Assembly: GCF_000262305.1 (NCBI RefSeq)
Contig: NC_017910.1
Coordinates: 62,001 to 126,000, forward strand
Source of the DNA: Shimwellia blattae DSM 4481 = NBRC 105725
GTDB lineage: Bacteria; Pseudomonadota; Gammaproteobacteria; Enterobacterales; Enterobacteriaceae
Length of the DNA: 64,000 bases
Reading direction: 5' to 3'
Below, one piece after another: positions 51,432-60,353 of this stretch. The notes under the pieces are model-generated. The model was not told the DNA's origin and made no database searches. It saw only the letters and a program-made list of their open reading frames with translations. The stretch's first letter is position 1, and each line of letters opens with the position of its first letter. Position numbers and translations under genes: made by a program.

Positions 51432-53141
51432 ATGTCTGAAGAAAAAATCGGTCAACAGTATCTGAACGCGCTGCACCAGGCGTTTCCCGGTGTGGTTCTG
51501 GACGAAGCGTGGCAGACCCGCGACCAGATAACCATCACCGTGAAAACCAACTACCTGCCGGAAGTGGTGGAGTTTCTCTACTACCAGCAGGGGGGCTGGC
51601 TGTCGGTACTGTTCGGGAACGACGAACGCCCGCTGTGCGGCCATTATGCGGTCTACTATGTGCTCTCCATGGAGAAGGGCACCAAATGCTGGATCACCGT
51701 GCGTGTTGAAGTGGACGCCAACACCCTGGAATACCCGTCTGTCACGCCGCGCGTACCGGCGGCTGTCTGGGGCGAGCGCGAAGTGCGCGACATGTACGGC
51801 CTGCGCGCCGTTGGCCTGCCGGATGAGCGCCGCCTGGTGCTGCCCGATGACTGGCCGGACGATCTCTACCCGCTGCGCAAAGACAGCATGGACTACCGCC
51901 AGCGCCCGGCACCGACCACCGACGCAGAAACCTACGAGTTCATCAACGAGCTGGGCACCAAAAAGAACAACGTGGTGCCGATTGGCCCGCTGCATGTGAC
52001 CTCTGACGAACCGGGCCACTTCCGCCTGTTTGTTGACGGTGAAAACATCATTGATGCGGACTACCGGCTGTTTTATGTCCACCGCGGCATGGAGAAACTG
52101 GCAGAAACCCGCATGGGTTACAACGAGGTGACCTTCCTCTCTGACCGGGTGTGCGGTATTTGCGGGTTTGCCCACAGCACCGCGTATACCACCTCGGTGG
52201 AAAATGCCATGGGCATCCAGGTGCCGGAACGGGCCCAGATGATCCGCGCCATTCTGCTGGAAGTGGAACGCCTGCACAGCCACCTGCTCAACCTGGGGCT
52301 GGCCTGCCACTTTGTGGGCTTTGACTCCGGCTTTATGCAGTTCTTCCGGGTGCGTGAGCAGTCCATGAAAATGGCGGAAATCCTCACCGGTGCCCGTAAA
52401 ACCTACGGCCTGAACCTGATTGGCGGTATCCGCCGCGATATGCTCAAAGACGACATGGTCCAGACCCGCCAGCTGGCCCAGCAGATGCGCAAAGAAGTCC
52501 AGGAGCTGGTGGATATTCTGATGAGCACCACCAATATCGAGCAGCGCACCGTGGGCATTGGCCGCCTGGATCCGCAAATCGCCCGTGACTTCAGCAACGT
52601 CGGCCCGATGGTGCGCGCCAGCGGCCACGCCCGCGACGCCCGCTACGATCATGAGTTTGTCGGTTACGGCCTGCTGCCGATGGAGATCCACAGCGAACAG
52701 GGCTGTGACGTTATCTCGCGCCTGAAAGTGCGCATTAACGAGGTGTTCACCTCCCTGAATATGATCGACTACGGCCTGGATAACCTGCCGGGCGGCCCGC
52801 TGGCGGTGGAAGGCTTTACCTATATTCCGCACCGTTTCGCCCTCGGCTTTGCCGAAGCGCCGCGCGGCGACGATATCCACTGGAGCATGACCGGCGACAA
52901 CCAGAAGCTGTTCCGCTGGCGCTGCCGTGCGGCCACCTACGCCAACTGGCCGACCCTGCGCTATATGCTGCGCGGTAACACCGTGTCTGACGCGCCGCTG
53001 ATTATCGGCAGTCTGGATCCTTGCTACTCCTGTACTGACCGTATGACCGTGGTCGACGTGCGCAAGAAGAAGAGCAAAGTGGTGCCGTACAAAGAGCTTG
53101 AGCGCTACAGCATTGAACGCAAGAACTCGCCGCTGAAATAA
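51432..53141 (+). CDS. hycE: formate hydrogenlyase (hydrogenase 3) large subunit HycE
   Basis: Catalytic NiFe subunit that evolves H2. From the ATG at 51432 it has 569 residues, as in E. coli. The first about 170 residues are a NuoC-like domain (PAAVWGEREVRDMYGL). The NiFe ligands are in RVCGICGFAHS and DPCYSCTDR, and the about 32-residue C-terminal tail that begins MTVVDVRKKK is the extension removed by HycI after nickel insertion. An upstream start three codons earlier is less likely. Confidence 0.98.
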   Translation: MSEEKIGQQYLNALHQAFPGVVLDEAWQTRDQITITVKTNYLPEVVEFLYYQQGGWLSVLFGNDERPLCGHYAVYYVLSMEKGTKCWITVRVEVDANTLEYPSVTPRVPAAVWGEREVRDMYGLRAVGLPDERRLVLPDDWPDDLYPLRKDSMDYRQRPAPTTDAETYEFINELGTKKNNVVPIGPLHVTSDEPGHFRLFVDGENIIDADYRLFYVHRGMEKLAETRMGYNEVTFLSDRVCGICGFAHSTAYTTSVENAMGIQVPERAQMIRAILLEVERLHSHLLNLGLACHFVGFDSGFMQFFRVREQSMKMAEILTGARKTYGLNLIGGIRRDMLKDDMVQTRQLAQQMRKEVQELVDILMSTTNIEQRTVGIGRLDPQIARDFSNVGPMVRASGHARDARYDHEFVGYGLLPMEIHSEQGCDVISRLKVRINEVFTSLNMIDYGLDNLPGGPLAVEGFTYIPHRFALGFAEAPRGDDIHWSMTGDNQKLFRWRCRAATYANWPTLRYMLRGNTVSDAPLIIGSLDPCYSCTDRMTVVDVRKKKSKVVPYKELERYSIERKNSPLK

Positions 53142-53149
53142 GCCGTTAC

Positions 53150-53171
53150 CCCCCCGCCGGGCGGCGGGGGG
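53150..53171 (+). other. strong hairpin between hycE and hycF
   Basis: CCCCCCGCC-gggc-GGCGGGGGG forms a 9-bp all-GC stem 9 bases after the hycE stop and directly before the hycF ribosome site. There is no T-run, so it is more likely an mRNA processing or stability element than a terminator. Confidence 0.6.
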
Positions 53172-53184
53172 TTGAGGAAGAGCA

Positions 53185-53727
53185 ATGTTTACTTTTATTA
53201 AAAAAGTGCTGAAAACCGGGGTAGTCACTGAAAACTACCCGCTGACCCCCATTGCGGTGGATAAAAATTTCCGCGGCAAGCCGGAGCATAACCCCAGCCA
53301 GTGTGTGGGCTGTGCGGCCTGCGTGAACGCCTGCCCGTCTAACGCGCTGAGCGTGGAAACCAACCTCGCCGGGCAAACCCTCGACTGGCAGTTTAACCTC
53401 GGGCGCTGCATCTTCTGCGGCCGCTGTGAGGAAGTCTGCCCGACGGCGGCCATTAAACTCTCTCAGCAGTATGAGCTGGCGGTGTGGAAGAAAGAGGATT
53501 TCCTGCAGAAATCCAGCTTCCCCCTGTGCCACTGCCGCAGCTGCCAGCGCCCGTTTGCGGTGCAAAAAGAGATTGATTACGCCATCGCGATTTTGCAGCA
53601 CAACGGCGACCAGCGCGCCGAACAGCACCGGGAAAGTTTTGAGACCTGCCCGGAGTGCAAACGCCAGCAGGGGCTGGTCTCCTCTGACCGTATTGATTTA
53701 ACCCGCCATATGAAAGAGGCCAGCTGA
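53185..53727 (+). CDS. hycF: formate hydrogenlyase iron-sulfur subunit HycF
   Basis: NuoI-like ferredoxin subunit of 180 residues. Two [4Fe-4S] motifs are CVGCAACVNACP and CIFCGRCEEVCP. A third, zinc-type group of cysteines (CHCRSC and CPECKRQ) lies in the C-terminal half. The ATG at 53185 has GAGGAAGAG upstream. Its stop overlaps hycG (TGATG). Confidence 0.96.
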   Translation: MFTFIKKVLKTGVVTENYPLTPIAVDKNFRGKPEHNPSQCVGCAACVNACPSNALSVETNLAGQTLDWQFNLGRCIFCGRCEEVCPTAAIKLSQQYELAVWKKEDFLQKSSFPLCHCRSCQRPFAVQKEIDYAIAILQHNGDQRAEQHRESFETCPECKRQQGLVSSDRIDLTRHMKEAS

Positions 53728-54491
53728 TGAGCAACTTAATCGGCCCGCGCGACGCCAACGGGATCCCCGTACCTATGACGGTGGATGAATCCATCGCCAG
53801 CATGAAAGCATCGCTGCTGAAAAATATTAAACGCTCCGCCTATGTCTACCGGGTGGACTGCGGCGGCTGTAACGGCTGCGAAATTGAAATCTTCGCCACC
53901 CTGTCGCCGCTGTTTGACGCCGAGCGCTTCGGGATCAAGGTGGTGCCCTCTCCGCGCCATGCGGATATTTTGCTGTTTACCGGTGCGGTGACCCGCGCCA
54001 TGCGCTCCCCGGCACTGCGTGCCTGGCAGTCTGCGCCGGATCCGAAGATCTGCATCTCTTACGGTGCCTGCGGCAACAGCGGCGGTATCTTCCACGACCT
54101 GTACTGCGTGTGGGGCGGTACGGACAAGATAGTCCCGGTGGATGTCTATATTCCGGGTTGCCCGCCAACCCCGGCCGCCACCCTGTATGGCTTTGCCATG
54201 GCTCTGGGCCTGCTGGAGCAGAAAATCCACGCCCGGGACGCCAGCGAACTGGATACCCAGCCTGCGCAGATCCTGCACCCGGATATGGTGCAGCCCCTGC
54301 GGGTGCGCATTGACCGCACGGCGCGCAAACTGGCGGGCTACCGCTATGGCCGCCAGATTGCCGATGACTATATGAACCATCTGGCCCAGGGGGAAGCCGG
54401 TATTGCCCGCTGGCTGGAGGCGGAAAACGACCCGCGGCTGAGCGAAATTGTCACCAATCTTAACCAGCTGGTTGAGCAGGAGCGTATCTGA
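53727..54491 (+). CDS. hycG: formate hydrogenlyase small subunit HycG
   Basis: NuoB-like small subunit of hydrogenase 3 carrying the proximal [4Fe-4S] cluster next to the NiFe site. Ligands are in VDCGGCNGCEIEIF, GACGNSGGIF and VYIPGCPPTPAATLYG. The 254 residues compare with 255 in E. coli. It is coupled to hycF and hycH by one-base overlaps. Confidence 0.97.
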   Translation: MSNLIGPRDANGIPVPMTVDESIASMKASLLKNIKRSAYVYRVDCGGCNGCEIEIFATLSPLFDAERFGIKVVPSPRHADILLFTGAVTRAMRSPALRAWQSAPDPKICISYGACGNSGGIFHDLYCVWGGTDKIVPVDVYIPGCPPTPAATLYGFAMALGLLEQKIHARDASELDTQPAQILHPDMVQPLRVRIDRTARKLAGYRYGRQIADDYMNHLAQGEAGIARWLEAENDPRLSEIVTNLNQLVEQERI

Positions 54492-54901
54492 TGAGCGAGT
54501 CGGTGGTGTTCAGCCAGCTGAGCCGTAAATTTGTCGATAATGATAACAAGGCGCCGGATCAGGCCCAGCAAGTTATCTACTATAGTCTGGCGATTGGTCA
54601 CCACCTTGGGGTGATCGACTGCCTGAAAGCCGCGCTGGTCTGCCCCTATGAGGCGTACCAGGCGTGGGTAGCGACGCTGGAAGCGGGCAGCGAAGCGCGG
54701 CGCAAAATGGAAGGCGTGCCGCGCTATGGCGAGATAGTCATCGACCATAATCACGTGGTGATGCTGGCGCGGGCATTTGATGCCGCGCTGGCGCAGCAAA
54801 CCCCGCAACAGCAGCAGTGGAGCCGTGAACTGCTGGATATGCTACAGGCTATTCAGCTGGAACCGGCCATTTACCTGATGGTGAGGAGAGATCGTGACTG
54901 A
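54491..54901 (+). CDS. hycH: formate hydrogenlyase maturation protein HycH
   Basis: Assembly protein of 136 residues required for processing of pre-HycE, without a known enzymatic motif. Conserved blocks are VFSQLSRKFVDN, QQVIYYSLAIGHHLGVIDCL and RKMEGVPRYGEIVIDHNHV. It overlaps hycI by 8 bp. Confidence 0.94.
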   Translation: MSESVVFSQLSRKFVDNDNKAPDQAQQVIYYSLAIGHHLGVIDCLKAALVCPYEAYQAWVATLEAGSEARRKMEGVPRYGEIVIDHNHVVMLARAFDAALAQQTPQQQQWSRELLDMLQAIQLEPAIYLMVRRDRD

Positions 54902-55367
54902 CGTTTTGCTTTGTGTCGGCAACAGCATGATGGGGGACGACGGTGCCGGCCCCCTGCTGGCAGAAAAATGCCAGGCTAACCCGCAAGGGGAGTGGGTCGT
55001 GATTGACGGGGGCAGCGCCCCGGAAAATGACGTTGTGGCCATTCGTGAGCTGAAACCCCGGCGCCTGCTGGTGGTCGACGCCACCGATATGGGGCTCAAC
55101 CCGGGTGAGATCCGCATTATCGACCCGGACGACATTGCCGAAATGTTTATGATGACCACCCACAACATGCCGCTCAACTACCTGATTGACCAGCTCAGAG
55201 ACGACGTTGGCGAGGTTATCTTCCTGGGGATCCAGCCGGATATCGTCGGCTTCTATTACCCGATGACAGACCCGATCAAACAGGCCGTTGAGACCGTATA
55301 CCAGCGCCTGGCAGGCTGGCAGGACCACGGGGGATTCGCCCAGCTGGAAGCGCCAGAACCGGAATAA
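54894..55367 (+). CDS. hycI: hydrogenase 3 maturation endopeptidase HycI
   Basis: Nickel-dependent aspartic endopeptidase that removes the C-terminal extension of HycE once nickel is bound. The 157-residue protein has the family pattern GNSMMGDDGAGPLLAEKC with the metal-binding aspartate, LLVVDATDMGL near residue 60 and TTHNMPLNYL near 90. Last hyc gene; hydN follows after 183 bp. Confidence 0.96.
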   Translation: MTDVLLCVGNSMMGDDGAGPLLAEKCQANPQGEWVVIDGGSAPENDVVAIRELKPRRLLVVDATDMGLNPGEIRIIDPDDIAEMFMMTTHNMPLNYLIDQLRDDVGEVIFLGIQPDIVGFYYPMTDPIKQAVETVYQRLAGWQDHGGFAQLEAPEPE

Positions 55368-55412
55368 CCCCCTGCAAACCGGCACCCAGTGACTGTCATT
55401 TGCCTGAAGATT

Positions 55413-55430
55413 ATCGTCATTTGTGACGAT
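55413..55430. promoter_or_regulatory. FhlA-type dyad upstream of hydN
   Basis: ATCGTCA-tttg-TGACGAT is a perfect 7-bp dyad, preceded by TGACTGTCATTTGCC. It lies about 60 bp above a sigma54-like element and is the probable FhlA site of the hydN-hypF operon. Confidence 0.65.
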
Positions 55431-55490
55431 CCGGCACGGGCGACGTGCCGGATCAAGGTAAAACCGGCCAGATGGCGCTAGTTTCAAACC

Positions 55491-55506
55491 TGGCACGCTT
55501 TGTGTA
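55491..55506 (+). promoter_or_regulatory. sigma54-like promoter of hydN
   Basis: TGGCACGCTTTGTGTA has a perfect -24 half. Its -12 half reads TGT in place of TGC, the same deviation as at norV. Confidence 0.6.
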
Positions 55507-55550
55507 TGCCAATAACTATTCAAAACGTAAATGAACTGCCGGAGATTATG

Positions 55551-56096
55551 ATGAACCGCTTCGTCATTGCTGATTCGAGCAAATGTATTGGCTGCCGCAC
55601 TTGCGAAGTGGCCTGTGTCGTGTCCCACCAGGAGGGTCAGGATTGTGCAACCCTGACCCCGGAAGTTTTTTTGCCACGCATTCACGTTATCAAAGGGGTC
55701 AATATTTCGACCGCGATGATGTGCCGTCAGTGTGAGGATGCCCCGTGTGCCAACGTGTGCCCGAACGGCGCCATTGTGCGGGAAAAAGGCTTCGTACATG
55801 TGATGCAGGAACGCTGCATTGGCTGTAAAACCTGCGTGGTGGCTTGCCCTTACGGGGCGATGGAAGTCGTGGTGCGCCCGGTTGTGCGCAACAGCGGCGC
55901 GGGCCTGAACGTGAAAACCCAGAAGGCGGAAGCCAACAAATGTGATTTGTGCTACCACCGCGAAGCGGGCCCGGCCTGTATCGAAGCCTGCCCGACCAAA
56001 GCCATTATGCTGGTAGACCGCAACAAACTGGATCAGATTTCCGCTGAGCGCCGCCGCCGTGCTGCGCTGGATACCTCTGGTTCCCTGATCTTCTGA
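55551..56096 (+). CDS. hydN: electron-transport iron-sulfur protein HydN
   Basis: Ferredoxin-like protein of 181 residues with four [4Fe-4S] motifs (CIGCRTCEVACVV, CRQCEDAPCANVCP, CIGCKTCVVACPY and CDLCYHREAGPACIEACP). It is proposed to support formate dehydrogenase-H activity. The ATG at 55551 has GGAG six bases upstream. It is slightly longer than the E. coli protein (175) at the C-terminus. In E. coli hydN-hypF is separated from hyc by the asc genes; here it follows hycI directly. Confidence 0.95.
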   Translation: MNRFVIADSSKCIGCRTCEVACVVSHQEGQDCATLTPEVFLPRIHVIKGVNISTAMMCRQCEDAPCANVCPNGAIVREKGFVHVMQERCIGCKTCVVACPYGAMEVVVRPVVRNSGAGLNVKTQKAEANKCDLCYHREAGPACIEACPTKAIMLVDRNKLDQISAERRRRAALDTSGSLIF

Positions 56097-56103
56097 ATGA
56101 CCA

Positions 56104-56141
56104 CCGGGCGGGGGTAACACCTGCCCGGGATCACCTTTTTT
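56104..56141 (+). terminator. hairpin between hydN and hypF
   Basis: CCGGGC-N13-GCCCGG is followed by TCACCTTTTTT, seven bases after the hydN stop. It probably attenuates transcription into hypF, 160 bp further on, rather than ending the operon. Confidence 0.6.
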
Positions 56142-56257
56142 GTAAGTACCACCCCGGTAACAGCGGTTTTCCTGCCGTTGCCCATTCGGGTGGGTTATCC
56201 TGAAACGTGGGGCGGGTTTCGTCCCGCGTCTTTTTCATCTCATCAGCTAATATAACG

Positions 56258-58489
56258 ATGCGTAATCAGGGTGTGGCGCTGCGGATCCGCGGCAAAGTTC
56301 AGGGGGTTGGGTTCCGGCCTTATATCTGGCAGATTGCCAGTGAAATGGGGCTGGCAGGCGATGTCTGCAACGACGGCAGCGGCGTGGTGATCCGCCTGGT
56401 GCACCTGCCGGAGGACTTTATCACCGCCCTGTATCAGCGCTGCCCGCCGCTGGCGCGTATCGACAGCCTGGAGCGCAGCGTTATGCACTGGCCTGCGCTG
56501 CCGGACGATTTTACCATCCGCCAGAGCGATGCCGGGGCCATGTCCACCCAGATAGTGCCCGACGCGGCCACCTGCCCCGCCTGCCTTGCGGAAATGAACG
56601 ACCCGGCCGAGCGCCGTTACCGCTACCCGTTTATTAACTGCACCCACTGTGGCCCGCGATTTACGATTATCCGCGCCATGCCCTATGACCGCCCCTTTAC
56701 CGTGATGGCGGGCTTCCCCCTTTGTGCCGCCTGCGAGGCGGAATATCGCGACCCCCGGGACCGGCGCTTTCACGCCCAGCCAGTGGCCTGCCCGGCGTGC
56801 GGCCCCTGGCTGAGCTGGCAGGCCGGTGACCAGCACGCAGAGCGGGAGGCAGCACTCCAGGCGGCGCTGGCGGCCCTGCGAGGCGGGCAGATCATTGCCG
56901 TAAAAGGGGTGGGTGGGTTTCACCTGGTGTGCGATGCGCGCAACGATACGGCAGTCACCCTGCTGCGCCTGCGCAAACAGCGCCCGAAAAAGCCCCTGGC
57001 GGTGATGCTGGCGCAGGACAGCGGCCTGCCCGGTGCTGCCTGCGCACTGCTTAACACCCCGGCGGCGCCCATCGTTCTGGTGGATAAAGCCCACTGTGGC
57101 CCCCTGAGCCCGGAGATAGCCCCCGGGCTGAATGAGGTGGGGGTATTGCTGCCGGGCAACCCGCTCCAGCACCTGCTGAGCCAGGCCTTTGGCGGGCCGC
57201 TGGTGATGACCTCCGGCAATCTCAGTGGCCGCCCCCCTGCGCTGACTAACCCGCAGGCGCTGGAGGATCTGGCCGGGCTGGCAGACGGCTGGCTGCTCCA
57301 CAACCGGGACATCCTCCAGCGGATGGATGACTCCCTGGTACGGGCAGACGGCAGCATGCTGCGCCGGGCCCGGGGGTTTGTGCCGGATGCGCTGCCGCTG
57401 CCGCCGGGCCTGACGGTCACACAGCCGCTGCTGTGCCTGGGGGCTGATCTTAAAAACACCTTTGCCCTGGCGCGCGGTGATCAGCTGGTGCTGAGCCAGC
57501 ACCTGGGCGATCTGGGGCAGGAGGGGGTGGAAGAGCAGTGGCAACATGCCCTTGATCTGATGCGCCAGGTCTACGATTTTACACCGCAGCAGGTGGTGAT
57601 GGATGCCCACCCGGGCTACCAGCTGACCCGGATTGGTCACCAGATGGGCCTGCCGGTACACCTGGTGCTGCACCACCATGCCCATATTGCCGCCTGCCTT
57701 GCGGAGCACCACTGGCCCCTGGACGGGGGGGCGGTAATTGGCCTGGCGCTGGACGGTATCGGCATGGGGGCAGAGGGCGAACTGTGGGGCGGGGAGTGCC
57801 TGCGGGTGGACTACCGCCAGTGCGACAAACTGGGCGGGCTACCGGCGGTGGCGCTGCCCGGCGGTGATCTGGCGGCGCGCCAGCCCTGGCGTAACCTGCT
57901 GGCCCACTGCCTGCGGTTTGTGCCCGGCTGGGAAGCCCTGCCCGAAACGGCCGTGATCCGCCAGCAGATGTGGCAGCCGCTGGCAAAAGCGATTGCCCGG
58001 GGGGTTAACGCGCCGCTGGCCTCTTCGGCCGGACGTTTATTTGATGCCGCCGCCGCCGCACTGGGCTGTGTGGGGCTGGCGCAAAGTTATGAAGGGGAGG
58101 CTGCCTGCACCCTGGAGGCGATGGCCTGGCGCCACGGCCCGGTGGATCACCCGGTGAGCTTACCCTGCGTAGATGGCCAGCTGGATCTGGCCGTGTTCTG
58201 GCAAAGCTGGCTGGGCTGGCAGGCCGCCCCTGAGGCCCGGGCCTGGGCCTTTCACGACGCGCTGGCCGCCGGGCTGGCGGCGCTGGCCCGTTATCACGCC
58301 CGCCAGCAGGGGCTGAATACGGTAGCCTGCGGTGGCGGTGTCTGGCATAACCGCCTGCTGAGCCAGCGCTTAGGGCACCACCTGGCGGACTGTACGCTGC
58401 TGTTTCCCCATATCCTGCCTGCGGGAGACGGGGCGATTTCTGCAGGCCAGGCGGTGATTGCCGCCGCCTGGTCACAGGCTAAAGGATAA
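56258..58489 (+). CDS. hypF: carbamoyltransferase HypF
   Basis: Uses carbamoyl phosphate and ATP to carbamoylate the C-terminal cysteine of HypE, the source of the CN ligands. The 743 residues have the family order: an acylphosphatase domain (RIRGKVQGVGFRPYIW, about 6-85), two zinc-finger pairs (CPACLAEM with CTHCGPRF, and CAACEAEY with CPACGPWL), a YrdC-like domain (about 195-370) and a Kae1-like domain with LHHHAHIAACLAEH near 475. I chose the ATG at 56258 because an upstream GTG frame to 56207 adds non-conserved residues. Confidence 0.96.
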   Translation: MRNQGVALRIRGKVQGVGFRPYIWQIASEMGLAGDVCNDGSGVVIRLVHLPEDFITALYQRCPPLARIDSLERSVMHWPALPDDFTIRQSDAGAMSTQIVPDAATCPACLAEMNDPAERRYRYPFINCTHCGPRFTIIRAMPYDRPFTVMAGFPLCAACEAEYRDPRDRRFHAQPVACPACGPWLSWQAGDQHAEREAALQAALAALRGGQIIAVKGVGGFHLVCDARNDTAVTLLRLRKQRPKKPLAVMLAQDSGLPGAACALLNTPAAPIVLVDKAHCGPLSPEIAPGLNEVGVLLPGNPLQHLLSQAFGGPLVMTSGNLSGRPPALTNPQALEDLAGLADGWLLHNRDILQRMDDSLVRADGSMLRRARGFVPDALPLPPGLTVTQPLLCLGADLKNTFALARGDQLVLSQHLGDLGQEGVEEQWQHALDLMRQVYDFTPQQVVMDAHPGYQLTRIGHQMGLPVHLVLHHHAHIAACLAEHHWPLDGGAVIGLALDGIGMGAEGELWGGECLRVDYRQCDKLGGLPAVALPGGDLAARQPWRNLLAHCLRFVPGWEALPETAVIRQQMWQPLAKAIARGVNAPLASSAGRLFDAAAAALGCVGLAQSYEGEAACTLEAMAWRHGPVDHPVSLPCVDGQLDLAVFWQSWLGWQAAPEARAWAFHDALAAGLAALARYHARQQGLNTVACGGGVWHNRLLSQRLGHHLADCTLLFPHILPAGDGAISAGQAVIAAAWSQAKG

Positions 58490-58592
58490 GATCCCCGGTT
58501 CTGACGTTATTATACTCTCAGCCGTGCGGACACTGCTGAGAGCGACACTCATTGCGCAGAGTCAGGTTTCCCGCCGTAGCGGGCTGGCAGGT

Positions 58593-59846
58593 TCAGGCCT
58601 GCTCAGCCCAGGCGAGCTCCAGCTCCTCGGCAAGGATTTTTACACCCGCTTCGATTTTGTCCGGCTCCGGCACGTAGTTCATGCGCATACACTGCTGAGT
58701 GTGGGGCCAGGGCTTTTCCAGCCCCGGGAAGAAGTAGTGCCCGGGCACCATCAGTACACCGCGTTTTTTCAGGCGCTGATAGAGCACCTCGGTACTGATG
58801 GGTAAATCTTTAAACCACAGCCACAGGAAGATGGCCCCTTCCGGTTTGTGGATCAGGCAGCGCTCCTGCGGAATATAGCGGCGCAGAATGGCAATGGTCT
58901 GCTGCACCCGCTGGTAATAGAACGGTTTAATGACCGTTTCCGACAGGCGCAGCAAATCCTGGCGGCGGATCATCTCGGCCGCCATGGCCGGGCCGATCCC
59001 GCCGGGGGCCAGTGTCATAATGCCGTTCATATTGCTGATGGCGGAGATGGTCTGCTCACTGGCGATGATGATGCCGCAGCGGGTGCCCGGCAGGCCCAGC
59101 TTGGACAGGCTCATACACAGAATGATATTCGGGTTCCACAGGGGGCGCGCAGGCGAGAAGATAATCCCCGGGAAGGGCAGACCGTACGCGTTATCGATAA
59201 CCAGCGGGATCTGGTGCTGGTGGGCCAGCTCGTCAAGGCGCATCAGCTCTTCATCGGTTATCACATTACCGGTGGGGTTGGTGGGGCGTGATACGCAAAT
59301 CATGCCGGTATCGTCGCCGATATGCAGGCGATCGAAGTCAACATAGTATTTAAACTGCCCGTCCGGCAGCAGCTCAATATTGGGCCGTGCGGAGACAAAC
59401 AGATCGTCCTCCAGCCCGGCATCCGCATAGCCGATATACTCTGGCGCCAGGGGGAAAAGCACCTTGCGTACCGAGCCGTCACGCCGGCGCCCGGCGAACA
59501 GGTTAAATAAGTAGAAAAACGCGCTCTGACTGCCATTTGTCAGTGCAATATTCTGCGGTGAAATATCCCAGTCAAAGGTGGTTTTCAGCAGCTCAGCCAG
59601 GGCGATGATAAATTCATTTCTCCCCCCGGGGCCGTCGTAATTGCACAGGGCATCCACGGCATTACCGTTATCCAGCATGTCTGCCAGTAGCTTACGAAAG
59701 TAGCTGTCCATTTCGGGAATGCAGGCCGGGTTTCCGCCGCCGAGCATGATTGCGCCCGGGGTGCGTAAACCATCGTTGAGGTCTTCCATCAGGCGGGTAA
59801 TGCCTGAATAACGGGTAAATTTGTCGCCAAAAAGAGAGAATGTCAT
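58593..59846 (-). CDS. avtA: valine-pyruvate aminotransferase
   Basis: Class I PLP aminotransferase (transaminase C) of 417 residues, as in E. coli, exchanging valine, alanine and 2-aminobutyrate with their keto acids. The PLP lysine is in CMSLSKLGLPGTRCG near 233, and SRPTNPTGNVIT and VIDNAYGLPFPG are cofactor-contacting blocks. It is divergent from bax, with about 500 bp between. In E. coli malS lies between avtA and bax; it is not present here. Confidence 0.96.
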   Translation of the reverse strand: MTFSLFGDKFTRYSGITRLMEDLNDGLRTPGAIMLGGGNPACIPEMDSYFRKLLADMLDNGNAVDALCNYDGPGGRNEFIIALAELLKTTFDWDISPQNIALTNGSQSAFFYLFNLFAGRRRDGSVRKVLFPLAPEYIGYADAGLEDDLFVSARPNIELLPDGQFKYYVDFDRLHIGDDTGMICVSRPTNPTGNVITDEELMRLDELAHQHQIPLVIDNAYGLPFPGIIFSPARPLWNPNIILCMSLSKLGLPGTRCGIIIASEQTISAISNMNGIMTLAPGGIGPAMAAEMIRRQDLLRLSETVIKPFYYQRVQQTIAILRRYIPQERCLIHKPEGAIFLWLWFKDLPISTEVLYQRLKKRGVLMVPGHYFFPGLEKPWPHTQQCMRMNYVPEPDKIEAGVKILAEELELAWAEQA

Positions 59847-60353
59847 AGCCGTGGATCTGTGAGTTACTGCACAAGGGAGCTAACGATAACCCCGGAAACC
59901 ATGTTGTGCAAACCGGAGCGGGAAAGGGGCTGTAGCGTTTAATGCTGCCTGGTGTGGGAAAGCAGCATTAAACACTATTTTGGTTGCTGGCTGTACCGGG
60001 CGCGGGCAAATTTGCGTTTGGTTACATTTCCTGAGCCCGGGCATCTGACTGAGTTTTCTACCCTTTCCTGGCCCCAGCACGACGGGTCAAAAGTGAGCAC
60101 CGGGGGAGGGGTATTTTCTTGCCGCATCGCTTAGCCGCGCCGGCGGGAAAATTAACGTTAACAGAATGTAATTTTTGGCGAATAAGATATTTATTTCTCA
60201 GTATTTTTTAGTTTTAACAAAAATTAGAGTTTGGCAGGAATTAAGAATTGGACTATTTATTTTAATGTCCCGAAACCGTACTTTTGTTATGATCTGGAAT
60301 TCGTATTCCGTAAAATAAGGTGTTGGAGTGCATATATCCGACCAGGAGACATA
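59847..60353. other. avtA-bax intergenic region with a 12-bp dyad
   Basis: No gene is visible. GTTTAATGCTGC (59937-59948) and GCAGCATTAAAC (59962-59973) form a perfect 12-bp inverted repeat about 90 bp above avtA; it may be an operator, a terminator remnant or an RNA hairpin. The region from 60150 to 60350 is AT-rich and should contain the bax promoter. Confidence 0.5.

Noticed and set aside
51300..53228. 642-codon open frame on the minus strand opposite hycE
   Set aside because: It is the antisense shadow of a strongly conserved GC-rich gene; its translation is low in complexity, rich in His, Gln, Arg and Ala, and has no family features.
54849..56120. 423-codon minus-strand open frame across hycI and hydN
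   Set aside because: It spans two clear plus-strand genes and their control region, and its translation looks like an antisense product.
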